A stretch of 64,000 bases of DNA from Monodelphis domestica (GCF_027887165.1 NC_077228.1:181048697-181112696), one strand, 5' to 3'. Positions 1-11,442 are shown, numbered from the stretch's first letter. Notes: generated by a model not told the origin, from the letters alone. Numbers and translations: made by a program.

Positions 1-239
1 ATGTACAGAATTAGAGGTTTTTAAAAAACCATCTATAGATAGTTAACAGATTGATATCTTATTTCTGTATACCTTTCTATAAGTTGTAAGATGATAAAGA
101 TATTATCTGTTACAGCATATCATTTGTGAACACCTGCCCCTTGCATACTTTCGTCATGATTGTCCTTAATGTGCATGTAAATTTTTCTCATAAAATATTA
201 GAGCTATGAAAAAGTAGGTATATGGTCAAGGTTTACTGA
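1..239. other. HSF5 intron, no recognised element
   Basis: AT-rich intronic sequence upstream of the L2 copy. I see no exon, repeat or RNA gene in it. The exons for the HSF5 DNA-binding domain lie upstream of this window. Confidence 0.6.
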
Positions 240-662
240 TACTCTTTCAGTCTATTCAATTCAACAAGGACTTATTAAGTTAACTACTGTGGACCAGGCA
301 CTGTGCTGGAGGCTGGGGATATAAAGACAAAAAATTGTTCTTCTAGGAATTTTTTTTCACAAATGAAAAAGAAAGATTTTTTTGGAGTAAATACGAAGTG
401 ACTTGGGGCATGTGGGAAAACCACTAATCATTGGGAGATGGTGATTGGGAAGGGCCTATTGTTAACAACATTTGAAACTAAACAAGTTTCCTTTGAAAGG
501 GGTATCTGAAGCTTCCAAGAGGTGAATATTCCAGATTTGAGAAAAGCAGAGAACAGACATTGCAAGGTCATAGAACTTGGAGTGAGGGAATATCTGCTAT
601 AGAGAATAGCAAGTAGATCAATTTAGATGAAATAGAAGAGCATATGTGAAATCAGTTTAGAA

Positions 663-836
663 AAGGAGTTCTTAAACTTTCTTGTGTCATGGACTCCTTT
701 GTCAGTGTGGAGAAGCCTTTGGACCCCTTCTTCAAATAATATAAAAATAAAAAATAATATAAAATTAAATAAAAATTTTACAGATGATATTGAAATGTCT
801 TCTTAAAGACAACTTACCCCAGGCTAAGAACCCCTG
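663..836. mobile_element. Short hAT-type MITE inside the L2 copy
   Basis: Ends are inverted and hAT-like: the left is a decayed CAGGGGTTCTTAA and the right is TTAAGAACCCCTG-like (CTAAGAACCCCTG seen). The flanking octamers GTTTAGAA (655-662) and ATTTAAAA (837-844) match at 6 of 8 positions, as expected for an old 8-bp target duplication. The interior is AT-rich and non-coding. Confidence 0.65.
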
Positions 837-1903
837 ATTTAAAAAGATAGGTTGTAGCTAGATTTCGAAGGGCTTTAAATATTTTTTTCTTCTAGAGGCA
901 ATAATGAACCCCTGAAGGTTCAGTACCTGGCTTGACTAGGTTCTTGACCAGGTGAAGTGACATGGTCTAACCTGTGTTTAGATATATCAATTTGGCAACC
1001 ATATAAAAGAAGGTTTGTTTTGGGGAAGGCTAGATATAAGGAAATAAAGCCACGATCTACTGAAATAATTCAGGCAAGATCTGATGAAGGCCTGAAGTAG
1101 GGATATTGATATGAATAGAGATAAGGAAATAGATGTGGGGGAATTGACAACATTGTAACTAGTTGGTTATGGAAATTGAGAGTAAGGGCTAAATGAATAT
1201 ATAGATTCCTAGGTTGACAGCCTGGGTGATGGGGAAAATAGTAGTACCCTTGACAGAGATAGGGAAGTTAGGTAGGGTTTTGGGGAAAAACAATAAGTTC
1301 TGTTTTGGATATGTTGAATTTGAGAAACCTTGGGGACATTCAGATAGTGATGTCCTAGTTGGAAATGGAAGATTGGCTTTCAGGAGAGAGGTGAAGGTTG
1401 CATGGATAATTCCCATTCAGTGAAATGATAATTGAATCTCCTTTTTAGCTGATCATATCACCAAGGAAAAGAGTTGAGAGAAGAAGGACCCCCAAGGTGA
1501 AGAACAGGAATACTCTGAGGAAGGGAGGCAGGGCTTGGATGAAAATCTTGCAAAAAAGAAGACTGAGGGAAGAACAGGACAGAACATTGTCAGCAAAAAC
1601 TGTAGAGGAGAGAGTATCCAGGAGAGGGTGGACTTGGAAAACTCCAGATTTCAAGATAAATAAGAATTGAGAAAAAGCCATTAAATGTAGTTGTAAAGGA
1701 ATCATTGGTGACCCATGAGAGAATTGGTGAGGATGATAATCAGAATATGGGAGGCTAAGAAGTACTGGCTTTTCCTAGGAATTTAGCTGGAGAAGGGCTT
1801 TATAATATAGTGCAGGGGGCCACATGAGGCCCCCTGAGGCCATTTATCTGGCCCCCACCACACTTCCGGAAGGGGCACCTCTTTCATTGGTAGTCAGTGA
1901 GTA

Positions 1904-1933
1904 GAGCACAGGATGCAAATGCATCCTGTGCTC
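1904..1933. repeat. Perfect 14-bp inverted repeat in the hAT element
   Basis: The arms GAGCACAGGATGCA (1904-1917) and TGCATCCTGTGCTC (1920-1933) are exact complements separated by two bases. Confidence 0.95.
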
Positions 1934-2460
1934 CTAGAGTACTTTATGTGGTGGTGCTGCAAAGCACGGAGTCACTCATGTACAGTACTACTTCCGGTGA
2001 CATAATCCTTTGTGTGGCGCCTTGTTCTGAGAGTAACTGAACAAGAACGAGGCACTGTACAGAAGATTATGTGGCTTCACAATGGAAGACAGCAGCATGG
2101 TGAGAGGAGATCTGGGGGAGGGGATTCCACACTGTGTATATTGCTGCCTGGTATAGTGGCGGCAGTGATGAGCCTGTGCAAGGTGTGACAGGCCCATCAT
2201 AGCCAGCGCTGCAGCCTCCGCTATCCCAGACAGCGGTATACAGTGTCACAGGCGCTGCCTCCAGTACTGTATATAGGCATCGAATAACAGTGATCTGGCC
2301 TATGACATCAGCAGTGGGCCTCTACTGTAAGAAGCCTACCACTGCCACTGGGTGTTTTACAAGATACCTCCTGTTTTTGGGGGGGTCAAATTAACATAAG
2401 ACAGTGTCTTATTTTCAGGGAAACACAGTAGTACAATGGCCCTCATACTGTCCTAGATGC

Positions 2461-2499
2461 ACAACATAATGGCCCCTGTTATAGGGGCCATTATGTTGT
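2461..2499. repeat. Perfect 17-bp inverted repeat in the hAT element
   Basis: The arms ACAACATAATGGCCCCT (2461-2477) and its exact complement (2483-2499) flank a 5-base loop. It would form a stable hairpin in single-stranded DNA or RNA. Confidence 0.95.
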
Positions 2500-3345
2500 C
2501 AGTTTGTTGATTTAAATTTACTTGTTCTTTATTTTAAATATTGTATTTGTTCCCATTTTTTTAACTTTAAAATAAGATATATGCAGTGTGCATAGGGATT
2601 TGTTCATAGATTTTTTTTTAATAGTCCGGCCCTCTGGCGGTCTGAGGGACAGTGAACTGGCCCCCTGTGTAAAAAGTTTGGGGTCCCCTGATATAGTGCA
2701 AAGGTTTTTAGAAGATGGGGAGATCTGGACATATTTGTAGGTAGCAAAGGAAAAAAATCAATCATTAAGGAGTGGTTGTAACCAGAGAAAGGGAATGAAC
2801 AATTTTAAGTTCTTGGAATGGGGTTGTTATCAAGGAGAAGGCCCACCTCTTTCTCTGATTTTGAAGATTTAAGACTGAAAGGAGGAAAGGGAATTGAAAG
2901 CAAAGGTGCTAGCCTAGGAAAATAGCCAGGTCACAATGAGAATGAAGAAGAAGTTTAGGAAGAAAGAGACATAAGATATTCAAGAATAGGATAGAAATTT
3001 CAAGGTTGCAGGTCATGAAAGTGGAACAGGTATGCATAATGGTCAAGTTAAGGACTTGAACATCTCATTGTTTGACTGAGGGAGGAGTGAAGATAATATA
3101 CCAAGGAGTTTAAACAGTGAGACCAAGAAGTTTTCATTGGAATATTGATAAATATGTTAAGTTCCCAAGTAAAGGGGCATTGTTTGAGGTGGAGACAAGC
3201 CCAGGTCCTGAGGTCCTTGAAAAAGAAGAAAAAATGAACTGGAGGTTGGTTGATAACTAAGAAGTTGAATTGAATGATAGTGTTATCCTCAGAGGAAGAC
3301 AGGTTGCTTAGTAACAGTGGCAAAAGGATAGTCTGGAAGTGGGAT

Positions 3346-4205
3346 TCAGAATTTAGATACATGCCTAGTACTCTTCCTTAACCCTGTGCTTTTTGAGAGG
3401 ATTGAGAGAAGAAATACTCATTTCTAAAGTGGGTGACTCAAGGAATACAGTGTCATCTGGGGGAATCCAGATTTCTGTTAGCACTAGAAGAAGATGGAGA
3501 GTTTGAAGTAAAGACATAGTATGCAAGTGAGGGTTGTTTTGATTTTTTAAATTATTTTTTTGCTATTACCTGTTGTTTCTGTATTACCTTCTGAAAGTGT
3601 AGGGTTTGTTAACAAGAAAGAGAAGATACTAGGAATAGAACTATGAATGTGGGTGAGGTGTAGTGGTAAGATTGGGGTGGATAGGGATGATAATATATTT
3701 GCTTCTTTTGGGTAATTATTCTGAGATTTTTTTCCCCAAGAATGTAATTTGTTCCCTTGCCTCCACCATTTCCCCTTTTAGTTACCTAGAGAGTCAATCC
3801 ATTGATATCTTCTGCCCTTTTCGTTTTTTAACATATATTGGATTATGATGTTTGAATTCAAATGTTGTTCCACTAACTTTGATGGTAAAAGTTTTGTTAT
3901 AAAAATATTTAAAAATCTTTATCGATCTTTTCCATTTTTTCATGTTTCATGATGGTGTCTTTATCTCTGGAGGTAAAGTGATTAGAGATGGTTTCTAGGG
4001 TCTTTTGGTCTCCTTGTTATGTTAATTGACCAATATCACCTAAACTTGATTAGGAAAGAGAGAGTCTTGTTGATATTCATTGCTCCTTCAGTTTCCCATT
4101 TTCCAAGTGTGAATAATTTGTTTAAAAGAGGTCAAGTTGGAATTATTTTAATTGTACACCCTATTTTTTTTTATTTGTTCTAACTTAACACTAATACTTA
4201 TCTTT
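3346..4205. other. HSF5 intron, mostly unassigned
   Basis: The first 300 bases may still be 5'-ward L2 sequence in antisense, but the match is weak. The rest is AT-rich intron with no feature that I can support. Confidence 0.45.
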
Positions 4206-4401
4206 TTTTTTTTTTAACTCTTGCCTTCTGTCCTAAAATCAGTACTGGTTTCAAGTCAGAAGAGTAGTAAGGGCTAGGCAATGGAAGTTAAATGAGTTGC
4301 CCAGAATTACACAGCTAGGAAGTGTTTGATTTCAAATTTGAACCCAGAACCTCCAATCTCTAGGCCTGGCTCTCAATTCACTGAGCCAGCTCACTGCTAC
4401 T
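4206..4401 (-). mobile_element. WSINE1/SINE1_MD-type CORE-SINE
   Basis: The poly(T) start (complement of the tail) is followed by the complement of the marsupial CORE-SINE body, including 'agtaagggctaggcaatgg' and 'acacagctaggaagtg' blocks. Flanks AATACTTATCTTT and GATACTGATCTTT look like a decayed target duplication. Confidence 0.85.
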
Positions 4402-5253
4402 GATACTGATCTTTATTCTAACAAGTTGGTAGTTCAAATGTACCTAGACAGCTGATTCAGAATGTATCTGACATCAATAACTGGTTATTTCCCGTTTGTT
4501 GATACTGAGTAATTTTAATTTTCTTGTGATGCATTTTATTGCTCTTTATGCCTTATTTCTTCTATCTCTTCTATTTACTTTTGAATAGTGCTTTTTAACA
4601 TTTTTCTCTATTCTTCCTTATTTCCATCTTTGTATTGAAATCATGGAATATTAAAGCATATGATAAATTAATTTGGAAGATTTTATTGAATCCTTCATAA
4701 AACTTCTCTGGCTCTGCAAATTATTTATTATTATGGTGACTTTTTTTTTGCAAATGTTTATCATAAAGACTTCAATAGAGAATGACCAAATGTCACCCTG
4801 TAACAATGTTTCTTCTTGTGCCTGGACACAAGTAAAGCCATTCCCTCTAATTCTTTTGTGAACTATCCTTTTAGGTAGCAGCAAGTTTTGCCTTTGTCTT
4901 TTTTTAGTGAAACTGGTAAGATGAATATAATTCATTTCCTTTAGTAGTGTCTACTTGTTGACCTCTGAGCAAAGATCTCCCATTAGAGAACCAGCAATCA
5001 TTATGTTAATATTTAAAGATGATCAACAATGTGATTATTAATTCCCTCTGTTCCTACCCTTTTTTTTTTTATCTCTTTGCCACTGTCACTTCAGAAGTAC
5101 TTACAGAGGACTTGGGACCATTTTGTATTTTTTCTGTTTGGTGGCTATAGCCAAAGAATTCATTGCCTAGTGGCTGACCTACTGGTGATGAGTATTTTCT
5201 TTTCCTAACTAGAGTGGTCCATTGTTGACAGAACTAATTAAATTTTCTGACAT
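4402..5253. other. HSF5 intron, nothing recognised
   Basis: AT-rich intronic sequence with short poly(T) runs. The short open frames on both strands show no family resemblance. Confidence 0.55.
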
Positions 5254-5450
5254 TAAAAAAAATCCTTATCGTCCATCTTAGAATCATTAATATGCATTGG
5301 TTCCAAGTCAAAAGAGCAGTAAGGACTAATAAGTGGGGTTAAGTGACTTGCCCAGGGTCACACATCTAGGAAGTATCTGAGGTCACATTTGAACCTAGGA
5401 CTTCTCATCTCTAGGCCTGGCTTTCAATCCACTGAACCACCTAGGTGCCC
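5254..5450 (-). mobile_element. WSINE1/SINE1_MD-type CORE-SINE
   Basis: Complement of the CORE-SINE body with perfect 10-bp flanking duplications TTTCTGACAT at 5244-5253 and 5451-5460. Confidence 0.9.
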
Positions 5451-5460
5451 TTTCTGACAT

Positions 5461-5893
5461 GTTTAGAACCTGCCAGAGCTTTACTTCACAACCATAACCT
5501 TTGAGAATCCTCGATGGCATGATAAGACATCTAAGTAGGATTTTGTGGAGGCTTTCTTATTAACTCCCTAAAATGTTTGTAGCTGCTATTGAAATAAGGC
5601 TTTCTGTGTTTTAGCATCCCAGCAAAACAAAATCTCTTGCAACAAGAACAAATAAATTTTAAAAGATAATATCAAATAAAATGGTCTGATATTAAAGATA
5701 TTCAGACATGGCTCAAAAAAACTGTTGTTTACTGTTTATAGTAAATAACATCAGTGAAAAGGAATAAATATTATGTTATATAACAGCCCAACCCAATTAA
5801 ACTTTTGGTATTTTGCAGCAAAAATGAAAAAGGAGTACTCTTATATAATAAAATCTGACTGTAGTTGATGTATTTCCTGTGTTTGTATTATAG
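5461..5893. other. HSF5 intron up to the 98-bp exon
   Basis: Intronic sequence ending in the acceptor TTGTATTATAG immediately before the exon. No repeat recognised. Confidence 0.6.
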
Positions 5894-5991
5894 CTGTACT
5901 ACAATGTTGCTCCCCATCTACCCACATGGATGCCCTTAGTAGCTGTGTCAGTCCCACTGCCTCTTCCTATGCACACTGCAATTATTTCCAG
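5894..5991 (+). CDS. HSF5: HSF5 internal coding exon (98 bp)
   Basis: Heat shock factor 5, a nuclear HSF-family DNA-binding protein reported to be testis-enriched and needed in spermatocyte meiosis. This exon encodes part of the central, non-DNA-binding region. After two bases completing a split codon it reads VLQCCSPSTHMDALSSCV, then SPTASSYAHCNYFQ, which matches human HSF5 as I remember it, apart from a possible extra residue in the CCSPST stretch. The acceptor is TTATAG and the donor is CAG/GTGAGC. The phase (1 in, 0 out) joins the next exon cleanly. The DNA-binding-domain exons lie upstream of the window. By memory of the six-exon human gene this would be the third exon. Confidence 0.88.
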
Positions 5992-6164
5992 GTGAGCATC
6001 TTAAGATAACAGAGATTCTCTGAGACTGGTTGGAATTCTTTTTGAACTAGCCCTGTGATTTCATTGACATATAGGGAATTCCTAAAGAGAAATCTCCCTC
6101 TACCAATGTAGTGAGCACCTGCTCTGCAACTTTGAAGTTTTAGAAAGTAATATGGGCCACAAAG

Positions 6165-6460
6165 ACTGTTGTCCATGGCCTCACAGCCAGTATGTGTTGA
6201 GCAGAACTTGAACTCTGGTCTTTATACAAAGTCAGCCTTACTATGCTATTGTCACTGGAAATTCATATGATAGAAATTTGAATTTGAAGGAATTTTAGAT
6301 TTCTTGCATTCTACTCCCTTCCTCTTTATTTTATAAATGTTGAAATAGTTCATAGGCCAAGTGACTTCCCCAAGGTTATGTAAATAATAAATAGCAGGAA
6401 TTGTACCACATACCCCAAGTCTTCTGATTCTAAATTCAGTGGTTTTTGTAAAACACAACC
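6165..6460 (-). repeat. MIR-type SINE relics, antisense
   Basis: Two stretches (about 6165-6245 and 6310-6460) resemble the complement of the MIR core, with patterns such as 'aagtgacttccccaaggttatg' and 'cttctgattctaaattcagtg'. Both are heavily diverged, and the limits are approximate. Confidence 0.55.
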
Positions 6461-6561
6461 AGAGGAGTGTTTTATGAATGTTAAATATCAAAAACTGAGT
6501 TGAGTGTATTTTTAGAATTTGTAATACTTTAAGAATCTGAGATTTTTATCACTGAAGGCAT

Positions 6562-6808
6562 TTGTTGTTTGCTTCTTCTTGATTCATGTTCGACTCTTTG
6601 TCACCACCCCTCTCCCCCAGTTTTTGGATTGGTTTGCCATTTTCCTCTCCAGCTCTTTTCAGATGAATGAGAAACTGAGGCAAACAGGATTAAGTGACTT
6701 GCCTGGGATCACACAGTTATAACTGTCTGGGAGTAGATTTGAACTCAGGAAGATGAGATTTCCTAACTTATGCATGGCACTCTATCCACTGAACCACCTA
6801 GCTGTGCG
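6562..6808 (-). mobile_element. MAR1-type CORE-SINE
   Basis: Complement of a MAR1 SINE: 'ttcgactctttgtcacc', 'ggattggtttgccatttt', then 'tgagaaactgaggcaaacag' and the tRNA-like head 'tctatccactgaaccacc'. It appears close to full length. No clear target duplication was found. Confidence 0.82.
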
Positions 6809-7124
6809 ATTAGGGATTTACTTCTACTATTCCAAAGTATACCTCTTATATCCTAGTATATAATTTGTGAGTTATTGTGACCAAAAAATTCATCATCCAA
6901 GAGCCAATTTTTGAACATAGGTAGGCTTAGACCTTAGACAAAGGAGCCCATGGCTAGACTTATATTTGATGTTTCTCCTTCCAGTTTAGGACCTGCCACA
7001 GCTTGTGCTTCACTAGCATAGTCCTGAGGGAGCCCAGGGTTACCTCTATCACAATACAGCATCAGAATAAGATTTTAAAGGAGTAGAATTTTTTTGTAAG
7101 CTTTAAAATATAAAACTGAATCCA

Positions 7125-7326
7125 GGGGGCAGCTGGGTAGCTCAGTGGATTGAGAGCTAGGTCTAGGGATGGGAGGTCCTAGGTTCAGATCTGGCCTCAG
7201 ACACTTCCCAGCTGTGTGACCCTGGGCAAGTCACTTGACCCCCATTGCCTAGCCCTTACTACTCTTCTGCCTTGGAGCCAATACACAGTATTGACTCCAA
7301 GAAGGAAGGTAAGGGTTTCAAAAAAA
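7125..7326 (+). mobile_element. WSINE1/SINE1_MD-type CORE-SINE, full length
   Basis: Starts GGGGCAGCTGGGTAGCTCAG, carries the tRNA-like B-box region and CORE segment, and ends in 'aaggtaagggttt' plus poly(A). The 13-bp duplication AAAACTGAATCCA flanks it (7112-7124 and 7327-7339). It is the best-preserved reference copy in the window. Confidence 0.93.
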
Positions 7327-7339
7327 AAAACTGAATCCA

Positions 7340-8018
7340 AAATTCTAGAATAATTTTCATTTTATTAATGAGATTGAATATCATCAGAATAAATTTGCAT
7401 TATATATAGGCCACCATATTAAGTATCAAGGATGGTAAATCATAAAACAACAAAATAAAGAAATGTGTAGAAAAGACTGAACAATGAAAACGATTCATTT
7501 TGCTTAAAGCTGAATATTCTAGGTACCAATTAGAAAACAAAACTGCGATTTAAAAATCTTACTCTATTATTTCTAGTAGAAGGCCATTTATTCTCCCAAT
7601 CATTCATTTGTTTAGCACCTCTTATGCACAAAATATTAGTATTTTCAGACTTTTTTCATAAACAACTATATAGCTTTAGTTCTTTTAGAATTTTTTTCAA
7701 AGTCATTTATCTAATTCAGTGGCAACAGGGTTTCCAAGCATAACTTTACAAACAGATCACTGAAGAGGAATACTTCATTATCTTGCTTTGTACAAATATT
7801 TCCTTTGTATTTTTAGGTAGAGTGGACATATCTCTAGTTTCAGTGAGTTTATGAGCTTCAAATCTTTGAAATATTTTGTTGTAGTATCCATATTCCTAAA
7901 GTGATATATAGTGGTTATAAAGTGATATTTCTTGACTTCTTTTTCAATATTAATAGAAATATTTTGTAGTGGCTACTTGTGCCAGAGTTCATATATTGGC
8001 AAATGTGTAGTTTCAGGT
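7340..8018. other. HSF5 intron, nothing recognised
   Basis: AT-rich intron with no identifiable repeat or exon. Confidence 0.55.
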
Positions 8019-8328
8019 CAATTTCAATAAGCATTTTTTAAAAAATCAAATTTTTTATAACCATCACCTCTTGTCTTAGAATCAATATTAAGGATTGGTT
8101 CCAAGATGGAAGACCATTAAAGGCTAGGCAATTAGGGTTAAGTGTCACATAGCTAGGAAGTGTCTGTGGTCAAATTTGAATCCAGGGCCTCCCATCTCTA
8201 GACATGACTGTCTACCCAATTTCCCCTCAAGTATTTTTTATAATCCTATTATATATTGGATACTGCTCTAAGTATTGAGAATAGAAAGACAAAAATGAAA
8301 CATTTCTTGCTCTCAAGGACCTTAGATA
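8019..8328 (-). repeat. L2 3'-end fragment, antisense, split by a SINE
   Basis: 'tttcaataagcattttt' then 'actgctctaagtattgag' and 'tgctctcaaggaccttag' are the complement of the L2 3' terminus. The SINE at 8041-8228 interrupts it. Confidence 0.65.
8041..8228 (-). mobile_element. WSINE1/SINE1_MD-type CORE-SINE
   Basis: Complement of the CORE-SINE body. Flanking 12-mers AAGCATTTTTTA (8029-8040) and AAGTATTTTTTA (8229-8240) differ at one base. The insertion is inside an L2 relic. Confidence 0.85.
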
Positions 8329-8532
8329 CTTTTTTTTTAACCTCATACCTTCCATCTCGGAATCAGTACGATGTATTGGTTGCAAAGCAGAAGAGTGGTA
8401 AGGGCTGGGCAAGGGGGGTTAAGTGATTTATCTAGGGTCACACAGCTAGGAAGTGTCTGAGACCATATTTGAACCCAGGACCTCCCATATCTGGGCCTGA
8501 CTTTCAATCCACTGAGCTACCTAGCTGCCCCT
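8329..8532 (-). mobile_element. WSINE1/SINE1_MD-type CORE-SINE
   Basis: Complement of the full CORE-SINE with a perfect 12-bp duplication GGACCTTAGATA on both sides (8317-8328 and 8533-8544). Confidence 0.92.
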
Positions 8533-8544
8533 GGACCTTAGATA

Positions 8545-8670
8545 TGTTGATTCACTAGACTGACCTCTTTGAGAGCAGAGCCTCCCGCCCCCCCCCCCCC
8601 TTCCTTTCTTTGTAACCTCAGCACTTAGCACAGTGCCTGCTGTGTAGAGTAGATATTTAATAAAAGTTAA
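8545..8670 (+). repeat. L2 3'-end fragment with a poly(C) run
   Basis: Sense L2 terminus: 'gcacttagcacagtgcctgc' followed by a decayed '-agtagatatttaataaaag'. A C-rich run lies at 8584-8600. It stands in inverted orientation to the antisense L2 end just upstream. Confidence 0.65.
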
Positions 8671-8856
8671 TTTACTGACCTGACTCTGTATGAAGAATAA
8701 GTCACTGCTAAGTAATAGATGAATCGATAATTTCCCAGTAAATCAAAACTTAGTGGGTGATCAGTACTTTATATTTCACAATCACCATCTTAACTTTTTG
8801 CTTGTTATTTACTTTTTCTTGTGTTTTATTTTCCTGTTGAAATTTGTTTGTCCCAG

Positions 8857-9390
8857 AATCCTCCAATGCAGTCTTCCTATCCAGTTGAGTTTCTGCCTTC
8901 CAACTGGCCGTGTGGTGCTACCGATGAAAATAAGAAAACTGAAGTAAACTTGGAAGCTGTCTTTCAAATTGTCGATGAGCTACATTCATCCCCTAAACTG
9001 GAGATGGTAAAGGTAGAGCCTGTAGAAAACCAGGGGCCAACGTCTCAGTCTAACAGGGGCCAACATATCCTGGCAAATCCAAGCAATAGCAATGCATCTT
9101 CCACGAGTCAGACTAGCCAACTAGAGCCACTTACTCCAGTAGGTTCAGATATTACATCATTTGTGGTTGGAACAGAACAAGCAATTACCTGCTCTCTGCC
9201 ACAGTCACCTGAATATATCTATACCATCCACACTGCTCAGCCTGTTGAAAATACCACTGCAATAACAGTTCAGGAACCTGCAGGAGCCATCCAACAAGCT
9301 CATGTAAAACTGAAGGAACAGCTGAGTCATAATCCATCTCCATCATCAGTAGTGTTTGTTCAGGAGGGGCTACCATTCAGTGCACATCAG
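8857..9390 (+). CDS. HSF5: HSF5 large coding exon (534 bp, 178 codons)
   Basis: Encodes the regulatory half of HSF5. It opens NPPMQSSYPVEFLPSNWPC, contains VNLEAVFQIVDELHSSPKLE with the motif MVKVEPVEN (a sumoylation-type VKxE site), then LEPLTPVGSDI, SLPQSPEYIYTIHTAQPVE and SSVVFVQEGLPFSAHQ. These blocks match remembered human HSF5 almost residue for residue. The region is rich in Ser, Gln and Pro, with no enzyme domain. The acceptor is TTTGTCCCAG and the donor CAG/GTAAGA, phase 0 at both ends. The exon is in frame with the 98-bp exon upstream and the 178-bp exon downstream. No disruption is seen. Confidence 0.95.
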
Positions 9391-11264
9391 GTAAGAAGTT
9401 TAAAAAAAAACATAAAAAAATCTCAGCTTAGTAAAGGCCATTGAAATCGAGTGATTCTTGATCAACTGAATCCTTTGAAGTGACCTAATGGAAAGAAGTT
9501 ATTTAGTTTTTAGTTGTGTATAAATTTCTTAGGTCCTTCAGAAGAACTGTGTCATAATGATTCTGTAACTGTATTTTCACTGTGACCAGCTAGAAGGTGC
9601 CAGGAATTTGCTTTGGGAACTCAATTGACCAAGAGTTGGTTAGCTGCTTTCTCCAGATTCTGTTGTTTTTGTCTAGGAGTTTTGCAAAATAGGTGCATTG
9701 CTCTGATGGTGTACTTGTTACTATTTTGCCACTTACATTCAACTTGTTTAAAAAATACCAAGATATTCATTTTTGCTGTACAAAAGCTTTTGTGAAAAGC
9801 TTTCTAAGGAGCCTGCTCCTTATTTTAAGTTGGATAGAATGTAGATTTCTAGCTATTTTGAGATTTCTGAAGTGATTAATCACTGTTCAGTTATTTTTCA
9901 CTTTTAAATTGTGTTTTATAATTTTGTTTATCTAATTCCCTTATTTCTAAATTATTGAAAATACTTTAGACAATGTAAACAAGTATAAATAGTTCTCTGA
10001 ATGCTTTATCAATACTCATTTTCAGGTTAATGACTTGCAGAAGTTATTCACATATTACTATGTCCTTGAAAATGTATTATTCTTGGTAGATTACCACAGA
10101 ACTTTCCTACCCATCCTTAACAAACATTATGAATAGCTAGGTATGTTAGATTATATCTTTCTATCTTTCCTGTTGAACTGGAAATTTTGAGAGGTGACTA
10201 CTAACGGGGATTCTGAAGGATGAAAGTAAGTATCTTTATTGGTTTTAGTATATGACCATAAGACTAAGAAACTAGTTTTCTAAAGAATTGGTAAGAACAA
10301 TTGATCAGTGGTAATGCATCAAGATGAAAATATGTTTTTTTGTGAATTAATGTTTTAAGTTACTTCCTCCTACTTTATATTTAGCACCAGACCTTTGCTT
10401 GACCTTCTGGTTCTTGAAAACTTAAATCTGTATATTTTGCTGGGGATTCCCAAGAGAACTATTTAGCAGCTCTTTTAGTTCTCTTCTAATTTTAGTTCCA
10501 CATTCTTTTTAGTTTCTGTCCCTTCAATGTGTTTTTGAATGTGGAGAATTGGGCCCCAGGAATTCTGTATTTTGAAGTATGTGGTAAATTTGATAGACCC
10601 AAAAGGGAGGTCCAAAAATAAGACCTTTTGGATATCTTTCTGTGCTATATTTTCTATTTCAAATAAGTCAATGGAAAGGATTGGTAAAGCTATATTGTCT
10701 GCTAGTCTTCATATCCCCACCCAAAAGTTTGAATTTCATGGTTTTAGAACTACATTCCTGCACAAAGTTGCAGTTGTTTCAGTAAATAGTTATTTCAGTG
10801 TTATAACTTCTGAAAGCTACATGTTAGTGGAAAATTAGCATTTTTCTTTTCTCTCACTATAGCTACTTTGTCAATTGCTTTTATTTCATAATGTAATTTA
10901 GCTTTGAAATGAAATCACAAAGAGACAGTGGGTGTAGTTTAAAAAATTGGAGAGCTCAATTTAGTGGTTTGGTTTGCCAAGGATAATTTGGGTGTCCTAA
11001 GAGAGAACATCAGTTTTAAGAAAATATTTTATTTCCATAAATGATATACTTGTTTTATTCCACTGAATTTTATCCCATAGATAGCTCCATTGAGAAAAAT
11101 GGGAGCTTATTCCTTTCTTAGGAATGAAGAACCATTATAAGCATACTTCTTAGGTCATAAACCTGAAATAGAATTTCCCTGATAAAAGAAATCAAATTGA
11201 AATAAATCCATATAATGCCTACATAGGGAAAGGCTCAGAGTAATGAGTGGGTTTGATGTTTTAG
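9391..11264. other. HSF5 intron, repeat-free as far as I can see
   Basis: 1.9 kb of AT-rich intron between two coding exons. I recognise no SINE, LINE or RNA gene in it. It ends in the acceptor GATGTTTTAG. Confidence 0.6.
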
Positions 11265-11442
11265 GTGGATGCCAGTATAAAGTGCCAGACCAATCCACCT
11301 GAGAATATCCTGCCTTCAGAGCAGATGGGATTCCTTATTTCAGATATGGGGCCAGCCAACAAACCTAGTAAAGATACAGGTTCATCCACCCCAGCCAGAT
11401 ACAGAGAGCGAAGAAGCAGCTCACAGCAGGGCAAGTCCCCTG
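11265..11442 (+). CDS. HSF5: HSF5 coding exon (178 bp)
   Basis: Begins V-D-A-S-I-K-C-Q and includes ENILPSEQMGFLISDMGPA and a basic stretch ARYRERRSSSQQGKSP. It ends one base into a codon (G) that the final exon completes as Asp. The reading agrees with remembered human HSF5. The basic, Ser-rich tail suggests a regulatory or localisation segment, though that is inference. Acceptor TTTTAG, donor CTG/GTAAGG. Intact. Confidence 0.94.

Larger units (their letters stand above)
1813..2690. mobile_element. Non-autonomous hAT (Charlie/OposCharlie-like) DNA transposon
   Basis: The element begins CAGGGGGCC and ends GGGGTCCCCTG, flanked on both sides by the perfect octamer ATATAGTG (1805-1812 and 2691-2698). 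An 8-bp duplication with CAGGG..CCCTG ends is diagnostic of hAT. It is 878 bp long, GC-richer than its surroundings, has no transposase-like reading frame and interrupts the older L2 copy. It contains two strong hairpins, listed separately. The intact duplication suggests it is younger than the L2. Confidence 0.88.
240..3345 (-). mobile_element. L2 LINE, antisense, with two nested hAT elements
   Basis: Read on the minus strand this is LINE-2. The left end is the complement of the L2 3' terminus (relic of the 'cagtgcctggcacatagtaggtgcttaataaatg' type end, shown here only as its antisense around 285-330). The middle (about 1190-1340) is the complement of the L2 ORF2 tail and 3' region. It is interrupted by hAT copies at 663-836 and 1813-2690, which leaves roughly 2 kb of L2. 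It is strongly diverged, so old. The 5' limit is uncertain and may run to about 3660. Confidence 0.75.

Noticed and set aside
7125-7326. tRNA gene from A-box and B-box-like motifs
   Set aside because: The motifs belong to the tRNA-derived head of a CORE-SINE with tail and target duplication.
9391-9444. Continuation of the HSF5 frame past the 9390 donor
   Set aside because: It is a Lys-rich read-through of the intron after a GTAAGA donor.
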